From positions 62,001 through 126,000 of the forward strand of contig NZ_JAUZDX010000002.1 of NCBI RefSeq assembly GCF_030704685.1: DNA of 64,000 nucleotides, given 5' to 3'. Positions 45,904 to 53,991 of the stretch are shown here, piece by piece. How positions within the stretch are numbered: the first letter of the stretch is position 1; each line of letters starts with the position of its first letter. The position numbers and the translations under genes were made by a program. The notes under the pieces were generated by a model. It did not search any database. It saw only the letters and a list, made by a program, of their open reading frames with translations, and was not told where the DNA came from. The stretch comes from Acidovorax sp. A1169. GTDB taxonomy: Bacteria; Pseudomonadota; Gammaproteobacteria; Burkholderiales; Burkholderiaceae_C.

Positions 45904-46749
45904 ATGCGCAACCTCGACCAGGACAACATCACCCAGGCGGTCATCGCCAGCTTTGCGGGCACTGCCGACCCGCGCCTGAAGCAAATTCTCATCAGCCTGG
46001 TGCAGCACCTGCATGCCTTTGCCCGCGAGGTGGAGCTGACCGAGGGCGAGTGGTTCAAAGGCATCGAGTTCCTCACCCGCTGCGGCCATATCACCGACGA
46101 CAAGCGCCAGGAGTTCATCCTGCTGTCGGACGTGCTGGGCCTGTCCATGCTCAACGTGGCCATGAACAACCACAAGCCCGAAGGCTGCACCGAGGCCACG
46201 GTGTTCGGCCCCTTCTATGTGAAGGACGCACCGCAGTACGAACTGGGCGCCGACATCGCCAACGGCGCCAAGGGCACGCCCTGCCAGGTGCGCGGCACGG
46301 TGCGTGGCACGCGGGGCGAGGCCATTGCAGGCGCCACGCTCGATGTCTGGCAGTCCGACGACGACGGCCTGTACGACGTGCAGCACGAGGCGCTGGAGCA
46401 GGCGCAGACGCGCGGGCAGCTGCGTGCCGACGGCGAGGGCCGCTACCACTTTCGCTCCATCGTCGCCGTGCCCTACGCCATTCCGCACGACGGGCCCGTG
46501 GGCGCCATGCTGCAGGCCACCGGCCGCCACCCCTGGCGCCCGGCGCACCTGCACTTCATGGTGAAGGCGCCGGGCTACGAGACGCTGATCACCCACGTCT
46601 TCCGGCAGGACAGCGACTACCTCGACTCCGACGCGGTGTTCGGTGTGCGCCAGTCCCTGGTGTGCGACTGGGCCCTGCAACCCGATGGCAGCTACCTGCT
46701 CGCGTACGACTTCGTGCTCAACCCTGCCAAGGCGGGAGTCCCTGCATGA
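45904..46749 (+). CDS. Hydroxyquinol 1,2-dioxygenase (intradiol)
   Basis: The enzyme cleaves benzene-1,2,4-triol to maleylacetate using Fe(III). The 281-residue protein has the long helical N-terminal linker domain of hydroxyquinol/catechol dioxygenases (residues 1-95), then ATVFGPFYVKDAP. Probable iron ligands are Tyr in GLYDVQ and GRYHFRS and two His in HPWRPAHLHFMV. Maleylacetate reductase follows two genes on, which supports hydroxyquinol over catechol as substrate. ATG 45904 follows GGAGAC. The cluster has no hydroxylase to make hydroxyquinol. Confidence 0.9.
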   Translation: MRNLDQDNITQAVIASFAGTADPRLKQILISLVQHLHAFAREVELTEGEWFKGIEFLTRCGHITDDKRQEFILLSDVLGLSMLNVAMNNHKPEGCTEATVFGPFYVKDAPQYELGADIANGAKGTPCQVRGTVRGTRGEAIAGATLDVWQSDDDGLYDVQHEALEQAQTRGQLRADGEGRYHFRSIVAVPYAIPHDGPVGAMLQATGRHPWRPAHLHFMVKAPGYETLITHVFRQDSDYLDSDAVFGVRQSLVCDWALQPDGSYLLAYDFVLNPAKAGVPA

Positions 46750-47075
46750 GCCACATCACCCGCAGCACCATCCGCCACATCGTGATGTGGAATGTACAGG
46801 GCGACACACCCGCCGAACGGCAGCACAACATCGAGCGCCTGTGCGCCAGCTTCGGCAGCCTCAAGGGGCGCATCCCTGGGCTGCGGCACCTGGAAATCGG
46901 CGTGGACGTGAGCCGCACCGGCTACGCCTGCGACGTGGTGCTCTACAGCGAGTTCGATTCGCCCGAGGCCCTGGCCGCCTATGCCGAGCACCCCGAGCAC
47001 CTGCGGGTGCGCGCGGAGCTGGGCGCCATGCGCACCGCGCGCTACCAGGTGGACTACCCGGTCACTGCGGCATGA
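46746..47075 (+). CDS. Dabb-domain (stress-responsive A/B barrel) protein
   Basis: The 109-residue protein has the ferredoxin-like Dabb fold: IRHIVMWNVQG at the start, LKGRIPGLRHLEIGVDVSRTGYACDVVLYSEFDSPEALAAYAEHPEHLRV, ending in a Y-Q-V-D-Y strand. Such proteins are often found in aromatic degradation clusters, but the role is not settled. It overlaps its neighbours by four bases on both sides (ATGA), so it is translationally coupled between the dioxygenase and the reductase. Confidence 0.88.
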   Translation: MSHITRSTIRHIVMWNVQGDTPAERQHNIERLCASFGSLKGRIPGLRHLEIGVDVSRTGYACDVVLYSEFDSPEALAAYAEHPEHLRVRAELGAMRTARYQVDYPVTAA

Positions 47076-48172
47076 GTGCGCCGCTGGAGAACCACCCCAT
47101 GCACGACTTCATCTACCGCCACCAGTCGCCGCGCACCGTGTTCGGCGCCGGGGCGCTGGCCCACCTCGAACGCGAGATCGCCCTGCTTGGCGCGCGGCGC
47201 GCCCTGGTGCTGTGCACGCCCGGGCAGGTGGCCCAGGCCCAGCAGGTGGCAGACCGCCTGGGTGCGCGCGCGGCTGGCGTCTTCGCCCGGGCCGAGATGC
47301 ATGTGCCCATCGAGGCCGCGCGGGCGGCGCGCGACGAGGCGCGCCGGCTGGGGGCCGACTGCGCCGTCGCCATCGGCGGCGGCTCCACCATCGGCCTGGG
47401 CAAGGCGATTGCGCTCGAATCGGGCCTGCCCATCCTGGCCATACCGACCACCTACGCAGGCAGCGAGATGACGCCGATCTACGGCATCACCGAAGCCGGC
47501 CTCAAGACCACCGGCCGCGATGCCCGAGTGATGCCGCGCACGGTGATCTACGACCCCGAGCTCACGCTGTCGCTGCCCGTGCCGCTGAGCATCACCAGCG
47601 GCATCAATGCCATGGCCCATGCGGTGGAGGGCCTGTACGCGCAGGACAGCAACCCTGTCATGGACCTGATCGCCGAAGAGGGCATCCGCGCGCTGGCCCA
47701 GGCGCTGCCGGCCCTGCACCGCGACGGAGCGGACCGCACGGCGCGCAGCGATGCCCTGTACGGCGCCTGGCTGTGCGGCAGCGTGCTGGGCAATGTCAGC
47801 GTGGCCCTGCACCACAAGCTGTGCCACACCCTGGGCGGCAGCTTCAACCTGCCGCACGCCGAGACCCACACCGTGGTGCTGCCCCATGCGCTGGCCTTCA
47901 ACCTGGGCCATGTGCCCGATGCCGCGCAGCGCATCGCGCGCGCCCTTGGCGTGGACCCGGGCGACGTGGCCGGCGCGCTGTTCGACCTGGCAGAGGACTT
48001 GGGCGCGCCCGTGGCCCTGCGTGACCTGGGCCTGCGCGAAGCCGACCTCGACACGGCCTGCGACCTGGCCCTGACCCAGCAGTACCCCAACCCCCGGCCG
48101 CTGGAGAAGGGCGCCGTGCGCCATCTGCTGCAAATGGCCTACGAGGGGCGAAGACCCGCGCCATTGCCGTAA
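47072..48172 (+). CDS. Maleylacetate reductase
   Basis: The enzyme reduces maleylacetate to 3-oxoadipate with NAD(P)H. The 366-residue protein is an iron-alcohol-dehydrogenase relative: FGAGALAHLERE, AIGGGSTIGLGKAIALESGLPILAIPTTYAGSEMTPIYGIT, GINAMAHAVEGLY and HHKLCHTLGGSFNLPHAETHTVVLPH. Placed after hydroxyquinol dioxygenase, it completes the lower branch to 3-oxoadipate. Confidence 0.94.
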   Translation: MSAPLENHPMHDFIYRHQSPRTVFGAGALAHLEREIALLGARRALVLCTPGQVAQAQQVADRLGARAAGVFARAEMHVPIEAARAARDEARRLGADCAVAIGGGSTIGLGKAIALESGLPILAIPTTYAGSEMTPIYGITEAGLKTTGRDARVMPRTVIYDPELTLSLPVPLSITSGINAMAHAVEGLYAQDSNPVMDLIAEEGIRALAQALPALHRDGADRTARSDALYGAWLCGSVLGNVSVALHHKLCHTLGGSFNLPHAETHTVVLPHALAFNLGHVPDAAQRIARALGVDPGDVAGALFDLAEDLGAPVALRDLGLREADLDTACDLALTQQYPNPRPLEKGAVRHLLQMAYEGRRPAPLP

Positions 48173-48199
48173 CGAACCACCATTCCACAGGAGACAAGC

Positions 48200-49189
48200 A
48201 TGACAACGACAGCAACCCAACCATCCCCCCGTCGTCGCCTCATGGGGCTGGCGCTGCTCGCGCTGGCGCCGTGCCTAGCCACCCCGGCCCTGGCGCAGGA
48301 CAAGTACCCGAGCCGCCCCATCAAGGTGATCGTGCCCTTCCCGGCCGGCACCGCGCCCGACGTGATGGCGCGCTTCTGGGCCGAGCGGCTGTCCAAGGCC
48401 GTGGGCCAGGGCGTCATCGTCGACAACCGGCCGGGCGCCAGCACCATAGTCGGCACGCAGCAGTTCGTGGCTGCGCCGGCCGATGGCTACACCTTCCTGT
48501 ACACCGCCAGCGGCACGATCTCGATCAACCCCTATGTCTACAAGAAGCTGCCCTACCAGGTGGGCGACCTGGTGCCGGTGATCCAGACCCTGTCGATCCC
48601 GCTGGTGATCACGGTGGCCAACAGCTCGCCGTTCAAGACCTTGCCGGACCTCATCAAGGAGGCCAAAGACAAGCCGGGCAAGGTGAGCTATGCGTCCTAT
48701 GGCGTGGCGACGGCGCCGCATGTGTCCATGGCGCATTTCGCCAACAGCGCCAACGTTGCGATGAACCATGTGCCCTACAAGGACGGCGGGCTCAATGACA
48801 TCGTGGGCGGCACGGTGGACACGGCCTTCAGCCCCATTGCCGACGTGCTGCAGTTCATCCGCACGGGCCGGGTGCGGGCGCTGGCCGTGTCGAGCCGCCA
48901 GCGCCTCGAATCCCTGCCCCAGGTGCCCACCGTGGCCGAGACCTTCCCGGGCTTCGAGGGCGACTCCTGGCATGGCATCTTTGCCCTGAAGGGCACGCCG
49001 CAGGCCGCCATCGACATGGTGGCGGCCGCGTCGCAGAAGATCGTGGCGTCCGACGAGTACAAAAAGTACCTGGGCAGCATGGGCCTGGTGCCCATCGGCG
49101 GAACGCCCGAGGCCTTTGCCAGTGTGCTGCAGGTGGACGGCAAGCGCTGGGTCAACGTCATCAAGGGCAACAACATCACCCTGGACTGA
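48200..49189 (+). CDS. Bug/TctC-family periplasmic binding protein of the hydroxyquinol cluster
   Basis: The 329-residue protein has a signal region with consecutive arginines (SPRRRLMGLALLALAPCLATPALAQ) and the Bug core YPSRPIKVIVPFPAGTAPDVMAR, DNRPGASTIVGTQQF and HVPYKDGGLNDIVGG. It starts 28 bases after the reductase and probably belongs to the operon, perhaps as a receptor for an aromatic or dicarboxylic ligand. No membrane partner is encoded nearby. Confidence 0.92.
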   Translation: MTTTATQPSPRRRLMGLALLALAPCLATPALAQDKYPSRPIKVIVPFPAGTAPDVMARFWAERLSKAVGQGVIVDNRPGASTIVGTQQFVAAPADGYTFLYTASGTISINPYVYKKLPYQVGDLVPVIQTLSIPLVITVANSSPFKTLPDLIKEAKDKPGKVSYASYGVATAPHVSMAHFANSANVAMNHVPYKDGGLNDIVGGTVDTAFSPIADVLQFIRTGRVRALAVSSRQRLESLPQVPTVAETFPGFEGDSWHGIFALKGTPQAAIDMVAAASQKIVASDEYKKYLGSMGLVPIGGTPEAFASVLQVDGKRWVNVIKGNNITLD

Positions 49190-49200
49190 GGGGGGCTTGC

Positions 49201-49689
49201 TCAGGCGTGGCCGCGGTCCGCTGCGGCCGGACGCTGCGCCAGCCCCTTCCAGGTGACGGGTTGCCACAGCGCCAGCTGCGCCAGCGCCGGGCTGGTGTTG
49301 ACCAGGTCGGCGATCGAATAGCGGTCGAGCTCGCGCAGGAAGACTTCGGTGGCCTGCCGCAGGGCCACCTCCAGGCCGCAGCCGGCGGTCAGTACGCAGT
49401 GGTTGTCCTCGCCCATGCATTCCACCAGTGCGAAGTCGGCCTCCAGCCGGCGCACCACCTCGCCGAGCGAGAGCTTGCGCGGGTCCACCGCCAGGCGCAT
49501 GCCGCCATTGCGGCCGCGCACCGTGTCCACCCAGCCCGTCTTGCCCAGCGCATGGGTGACCTTCATCAGGTGGGCCTGCGAGATGCCAAAGGCCTCGGTG
49601 ATGTCGGCAATGGTGACCAGGGCCTCGGTGCGCGAAGCCAGCACGAGCAGCACGCGCAGAGAGTAGTCGGTGAACAGGGTCAGGCGCAT
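49201..49689 (-). CDS. nsrR: NsrR-type nitric-oxide-sensing Rrf2 repressor
   Basis: NsrR represses NO-defence genes until its Fe-S cluster reacts with NO. The 162-residue protein begins MRLTLFTDYSLRVLLVLASR, contains the HTH (ADITEAFGISQAHLMKVTHALG), VRGRNGGMRLA and cluster cysteines C91, C98 and C104 (ECMGEDNHCVLTAGC), close to the positions in E. coli NsrR. It lies 34 bases after the alternative oxidase gene on the same strand, and a matching palindrome overlaps the oxidase promoter. IscR is less likely on sequence grounds. Confidence 0.9.
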   Translation of the reverse strand: MRLTLFTDYSLRVLLVLASRTEALVTIADITEAFGISQAHLMKVTHALGKTGWVDTVRGRNGGMRLAVDPRKLSLGEVVRRLEADFALVECMGEDNHCVLTAGCGLEVALRQATEVFLRELDRYSIADLVNTSPALAQLALWQPVTWKGLAQRPAAADRGHA

Positions 49690-49723
49690 GGGGCAGGGCA
49701 GGGTGGCATTGCGCCGGATTGTC

Positions 49724-50377
49724 TCAGTTGGCGTGCTGCACGGCTGCGGTGCCGTCCAGCGCATCGGCAAACCCGTGGTTCACGTCGCGGTGGCCCGCCT
49801 CGTCGGCACGCACGGCCAGCACCACATCGCGCAGCCGGGCATCGGCCGGCAGGTTCCAGTAGGCGATGGCCAGGGCCGGGGCGGGAATATTCTCCACGCG
49901 GCCTGCGTCGATCTCCTCCAGGTACAGGGTGTAGCTGACCACCGCCTGTTCTTCGAAATAGCCCACCAGCCGGTGTGCCGTGCGCGATGAGACCAGGTAC
50001 AGAGCAAAGAAGAAGACGAAGAACACGGCCTGGGTCAGCAGCACCACGGCGCGTTCGAACCCGTTGGGCTTGGCGATCTGCACAAAGGTCATCAGGTGCA
50101 TGCGCTCGTTCTCGGCTTCGTCGAGCAGGGTGCGGATCCAGCCTGCGTCGTCCACCATCCAGCGCAGGCAGCGCAGGTGCACGAGCATGCCGCCCACCAT
50201 GCCGGGGACAGCGGCTACGGTTTCCAGAACAATGGCGCGGTTGCCGTAGCGCTTGGCGAAGAAGGTGTCGGCCAGGAAGCGCAGCGCGAGCGTGATGGAC
50301 AGGGCCACGCGGTCAGAGAAGCCGTTGGCGGTGTGGTGCGAGTCGAGGTTGCCAGCGAGGTCGTTGTCGTGGGTCAT
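49724..50377 (-). CDS. aox: Alternative oxidase (cyanide-insensitive ubiquinol oxidase)
   Basis: AOX is a di-iron membrane enzyme that passes electrons from ubiquinol to oxygen without pumping protons and tolerates NO. The 217-residue protein has all expected ligands: E52 (VLETVAAVPG), E91-x2-H94 (EAENERMHL), E142 or E143 (YFEEQAVVSYT) and E193-x2-H196 (ADEAGHRDVNH). Two hydrophobic helices anchor it (FFVFFFALYL is part of one). ATG 50377 excludes an unlikely N-terminal extension. The neighbouring nsrR and the promoter palindrome suggest NO induction, as known for Vibrio fischeri AOX. Confidence 0.95.
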   Translation of the reverse strand: MTHDNDLAGNLDSHHTANGFSDRVALSITLALRFLADTFFAKRYGNRAIVLETVAAVPGMVGGMLVHLRCLRWMVDDAGWIRTLLDEAENERMHLMTFVQIAKPNGFERAVVLLTQAVFFVFFFALYLVSSRTAHRLVGYFEEQAVVSYTLYLEEIDAGRVENIPAPALAIAYWNLPADARLRDVVLAVRADEAGHRDVNHGFADALDGTAAVQHAN

Positions 50378-50449
50378 GGTGCATTCCAGTAGTGGCGCTG
50401 GGATCGAATGGCCAGGGTTCTGGATGGTTTGCTGCCTACCGCGCCGCGT

Positions 50450-50490
50450 AAACATGTATTTAATGTATATGTTTTAAGAGCCAATGTCAA
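50450..50490 (-). promoter_or_regulatory. aox promoter with NsrR-like operator
   Basis: On the minus strand TTGACA (50490-50485) and TACATT (50467-50462) are exactly 17 bases apart. A palindrome AAACATGTATTT...ATATGTTTT (50450-50475) covers the -10 box and resembles the NsrR consensus of two AAGATGCATTT-like half sites. A repressor bound here would block transcription, and the repressor gene nsrR is the next gene downstream. Confidence 0.8.
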
Positions 50491-50510
50491 TTCAGCAGAC
50501 CTGTTGCGCC

Positions 50511-50675
50511 AGGAGCCTGTCGGACTTGGAGCGTCGAAAGCGAAAATCGGCCCCAGCGAGGACAGTTTTTGCCGGATTCGCAGTCCCATAGCCAGGCTAT
50601 GGGGCAAGAAGACGGTGAAAAATGGACCGCTGCGGCCGATTTGCAGCCAACGATTTCCAGGTCCGACAGGCTCCT
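50511..50675. repeat. 165-bp imperfect palindromic element (C)
   Basis: The ends AGGAGCCTGTCGGACTTGGA (50511-50530) and the complement at 50656-50675 match in 19 of 20 positions. The centre is a perfect 19-base palindrome CCCATAGCC-A-GGCTATGGG (50585-50603), within a base of the middle of the element, and the arms between still pair partly (AAATCGGCC near 50544 and its complement near 50635). It would fold as one long hairpin, unlike elements A and B. No coding capacity. It separates the aox promoter from the 3' end of eamA. Confidence 0.82.
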
Positions 50676-50705
50676 AAGCATGCCGCAGTATCACCGCGCC
50701 GTTGC

Positions 50706-51614
50706 TCAGGTCCCGGGCCGCAGCCGCGCCAGCAGCGGTGCGCCGAAGAGGTTGACGAACAGCCCCAGCATCAGCAACGCGCCACCCGCGAAGTGCACCG
50801 GCTGCAGTTTCTCGCCAAAGGCCAGCCAGCCGGTGGTCAGGCCCACCAGCGGCACCAGCAGCGTGAAGGGCGCCACGCGGTTGATGGGGTAGCGCGAGAG
50901 CAGGAAGGTCCACACCCCATAGCCGAACAGCGTGGCCGCCCAGGCGAGGTAGGCCACCGAGGCGAAGGACGCCAGGCTGAAGCCCTGCAGCGCTGCGGAG
51001 ATGGCGGCAGGCCCTTCGATCAGGAGCGACAGCGCCAACAGCGGCAGCGGTGGCACCAGGCTGGCCCAGACCACGAAGGCCAACTGGTTCATGGGTCCGT
51101 GGCGGCCCACGGCCCGGCTCACGATATTGCCGCAGGCCCACATGGCCGCAGCGGCCACCGTGAGCAGAAAACCCAGCAGCGGCATCGAGGCGCCATGCGC
51201 GCTGCCGATCAGCACCAGCCCCCCGGCCGCCAGCAGCAGGCCCGCCAACTGGTTGCCCTGCCAGCGCTCGCGCAGCCACAGGGCCGTGAGCACCAGCGTG
51301 AAGAACGACTGCGACTGCAGCACCAGCGAGGCCAGGCCCGAGGGCATGCCCACGTGGATGGCGCTGAACAGAAAGGCGAACTGCCCCACCGACATGGTCA
51401 GACCGAAGGCCAGGTACAGCCGCAGCGGCACCTTGGGCGCCTTGAAGAAAAGCAGCGCGGGGAAGGCCGCGAGCATGAAGCGCAGCGCCCCCAGCAGCAG
51501 CGGCGGCACGCCGGCCAGGCCGACCTTGATGACGGCGAAGTTGACACCCCAGACAAGGATCACGAGCAGCGCGAGCACCAGGTCGCGCGGGCGCAGGGCG
51601 GCGGGCGCGCTCAT
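50706..51614 (-). CDS. eamA: EamA-type amino-acid metabolite exporter
   Basis: The 302-residue protein has about ten transmembrane helices in two EamA repeats. It is close to E. coli EamA (cysteine/O-acetylserine exporter): LALLVILVWGVNFAVIKVGL at the N-terminus, FAFLFSAIHVGMPSGLASLVLQSQSFFT, MWACGNIVSR and FLLSRYPINRVAPFTLLVPLVGL. ATG 51614 is chosen because the upstream in-frame sequence is Pro/His-rich and not membrane-like. The substrate assignment rests on similarity only. Confidence 0.85.
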   Translation of the reverse strand: MSAPAALRPRDLVLALLVILVWGVNFAVIKVGLAGVPPLLLGALRFMLAAFPALLFFKAPKVPLRLYLAFGLTMSVGQFAFLFSAIHVGMPSGLASLVLQSQSFFTLVLTALWLRERWQGNQLAGLLLAAGGLVLIGSAHGASMPLLGFLLTVAAAAMWACGNIVSRAVGRHGPMNQLAFVVWASLVPPLPLLALSLLIEGPAAISAALQGFSLASFASVAYLAWAATLFGYGVWTFLLSRYPINRVAPFTLLVPLVGLTTGWLAFGEKLQPVHFAGGALLMLGLFVNLFGAPLLARLRPGT

Positions 51615-51774
51615 GCGGCGGACCTTGGACAGGCTGAACAGAGGGGGTGGGGCAGGGGAGTGATTCGGCGGCGCATCCCCGAATCTTAGGCCTTGCGCGT
51701 GTTCGGCTCCATGCACGCGGTGGACAACCGGGCATCAGAATCGGACATTCCACCGTCGCTTGGTACAAGCGCTT

Positions 51775-53058
51775 TCAGGGCGCATCAATCACGATGGCCC
51801 GGAAGTCGTTCACATTGGTCAGCGTGGGCCCGGTCACCACCGCATCGCCCAGTGCGCCGAAGAAGCCATGGCCGTCGTTGCGCGCCAGGGCATCGGCGGG
51901 CCGGATGCCCAGGGCCTGCGCGCGCTGCAGCGTGGTGGGCGTGAGCTGCGCGCCAGCGATCTCTTCCTGTCCGTCCACGCCGTCGGTGTCTCCAGCCAGT
52001 GCGTGGATGCGTGGGTGGCCCTGCAATGCCAGCGCCATGGAGAGCAGGCATTCCACGTTGCGCCCACCGCAGCCATCGCCGCGCACGGTCACGGTGGTCT
52101 CGCCGCCAGAGAGCAGCACACAGGGCGCCGCAAACGGCTGCTGGCGCTGCGCCACCTGCAGCGCCATGCCGCCCAGCACCCGGCCCACGTCGCGCGCCTC
52201 GCCCTCCAGCGCATCGCCCAGGATGTACGGGGTGTACCCGGCCTGGCGCGCCACCTCGGCAGCAGCCTCCAGCGCCATCTGGGGCGTGGCGACCATGCGC
52301 ACCTCGCTGCGAGCAAGGTGCGGGTGGCCCGGCTTGGGTGACTCGCCCCGACCCGACTCCAGCACCTCGCGCACGGCGGGCGGCAGTGCAATGCCGTGGC
52401 GGCGCACGATGTCCAGCGCATCGGCGCAGGTCGTGGGGTCGCCCACGGTGGGGCCGGAGGCGATGTCGGCGGGCGCATCGCCGGGCACGTCCGACAGCAG
52501 CAGGGTCAGCACACGCGCCGGATGGCAGGCCAGCGCCAGCCGCCCGCCCTTGGTGGCCGAGAGGTGACGGCGCAGGCAGTTCATCTCGGCGATGGTGGCG
52601 CCCGAATGCAGCAGCGCGCGGTTTACCTCCTGCTTCATGGCCAGGGTGATGCCGGGCAGCGGCAAGGGCAGCAGGGCCGAGCCGCCGCCCGAGATGAGGC
52701 ACAGCACCAGGTCGTCCGCGCGCAGGCCGGCCACGCAGTCGAGCATGCGCTGCGCGGCGGCCATGCCGGCGGCGTCGGGCACGGGGTGGGCGGCCTCCAC
52801 GATCTCGATATGGCGGCAGGGCACGGCGTAGCCATAGCGCGTGACGACCAGCCCGGAGATCTGCCCATCCCAGTGGTCTTCCACCGCCCGCGCCATGGCG
52901 GCCGAAGCCTTGCCCGCGCCGATGACGACCAGGCGCCCCGGGCCCAGCGACGCAGGGGAGGGCAGGTGCGGCGGCACGCACAGGGCAGGCTGGGCGCTGG
53001 CGATGGCCGCGTCGAACATGCGGCGCAACAGGTCCTGCTGCGGGGTGGGCGGCTGCAT
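51775..53058 (-). CDS. Glycerate kinase, type II (MOFRL/TtuD family)
   Basis: The enzyme phosphorylates glycerate, probably to 2-phosphoglycerate. The 427-residue protein has VVIGAGKASAAMARAVE, LCLISGGGSALLPLPLPGITL, EMNCLRRHLSATKGGRLA, LSDVPGDAPADIASGPTVGDP and the C-terminal MOFRL part with LLSGGETTVTV and GDTDGVDG. It is the last step of the adjacent glyoxylate operon; ATG 53058 lies just past the glxR stop (TGAAATG). Confidence 0.95.
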   Translation of the reverse strand: MQPPTPQQDLLRRMFDAAIASAQPALCVPPHLPSPASLGPGRLVVIGAGKASAAMARAVEDHWDGQISGLVVTRYGYAVPCRHIEIVEAAHPVPDAAGMAAAQRMLDCVAGLRADDLVLCLISGGGSALLPLPLPGITLAMKQEVNRALLHSGATIAEMNCLRRHLSATKGGRLALACHPARVLTLLLSDVPGDAPADIASGPTVGDPTTCADALDIVRRHGIALPPAVREVLESGRGESPKPGHPHLARSEVRMVATPQMALEAAAEVARQAGYTPYILGDALEGEARDVGRVLGGMALQVAQRQQPFAAPCVLLSGGETTVTVRGDGCGGRNVECLLSMALALQGHPRIHALAGDTDGVDGQEEIAGAQLTPTTLQRAQALGIRPADALARNDGHGFFGALGDAVVTGPTLTNVNDFRAIVIDAP

Positions 53059-53059
53059 T

Positions 53060-53968
53060 TCAGCGGGCGGCCGGCTGGCCGATCTCGAAATTCGCCATGG
53101 CTTCGAGCGCGCGCACCAGGGCCGAGTGGTCCCAGGCCGCCCCGCCATGCGCCACACAGGTGTTGAACAGCTCTTGCGCGGTGGCGGTGTTGGGCAGGGC
53201 CACGCCCAGGGCACGCGCACTGGCCAGTGCCAGGTTCAGGTCCTTCTGGTGCAGCTCGATGCGAAAGCCGGGCTCGAAGGTGCGGCGCAGCATGCGCTCG
53301 CCATGCACTTCGAGGATCTTCGACGAGGCGAAGCCGCCCATCAGCGCCTGGCGCACGCGCGCCGGGTCGGCACCGGCCTTGGCGGAGAACAGCAGGGCCT
53401 CGGCCACGGCCTCGATGTTCAGCGCCACGATGATCTGGTTGGCCACCTTGGCGGTCTGCCCGTCGCCGTTGCCGCCAACCAGGGTGATGTTCTTGCCCAT
53501 CAACTCGAACAGCGGCTTGACGCGCGCGAACGCCGCGTCCGGCCCGCCGACCATGATGGACAGCGTGGCGTTCTTCGCGCCCACCTCCCCGCCCGAGACG
53601 GGTGCATCGAGGTAGTCGCAGCCCAGGGCGTTGATGCGCTGCGCGAAGTCCTTGGTGGCGATGGGCGAGATCGAGCTCATGTCCACCACGGTCTTGCCCT
53701 TGCTGAGACCAGCGGCCACGCCACTCTCGCTGAACAGGGCGGCCTCGACGTGCGGGGTGTCGGGCACCATGGTGAAAATGATGTCGGCGCGTTCGGCCAC
53801 GCCGCGCGCCGTGACGCACTGCGTGGCCCGGCTCTCGGCAATGGCGGGCGGCACCCGCCCGCGGGTGTGCACGAAGAGCTGGTGGCCGGCCTGGATCAGG
53901 TGCTGCGCCATGGGCGCGCCCATGGTGCCCAGGCCGATGAAGCCGATCTTGAGGGAAGTGGAGGTCAT
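53060..53968 (-). CDS. glxR: Tartronate semialdehyde reductase
   Basis: The enzyme (2-hydroxy-3-oxopropionate reductase) turns tartronate semialdehyde into glycerate. The 302-residue beta-hydroxyacid dehydrogenase has IGFIGLGTMGAPMAQHLIQAGH (NAD loop), DAPVSGGEVGAKNATLSIMVGG and the catalytic lysine region GQTAKVANQIIVALNIEAVAEAL. It lies between the hydroxypyruvate isomerase and glycerate kinase genes. Confidence 0.95.
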   Translation of the reverse strand: MTSTSLKIGFIGLGTMGAPMAQHLIQAGHQLFVHTRGRVPPAIAESRATQCVTARGVAERADIIFTMVPDTPHVEAALFSESGVAAGLSKGKTVVDMSSISPIATKDFAQRINALGCDYLDAPVSGGEVGAKNATLSIMVGGPDAAFARVKPLFELMGKNITLVGGNGDGQTAKVANQIIVALNIEAVAEALLFSAKAGADPARVRQALMGGFASSKILEVHGERMLRRTFEPGFRIELHQKDLNLALASARALGVALPNTATAQELFNTCVAHGGAAWDHSALVRALEAMANFEIGQPAAR

Positions 53969-53991
53969 GAGGTTGCGTCCGGAAAGTGAAA

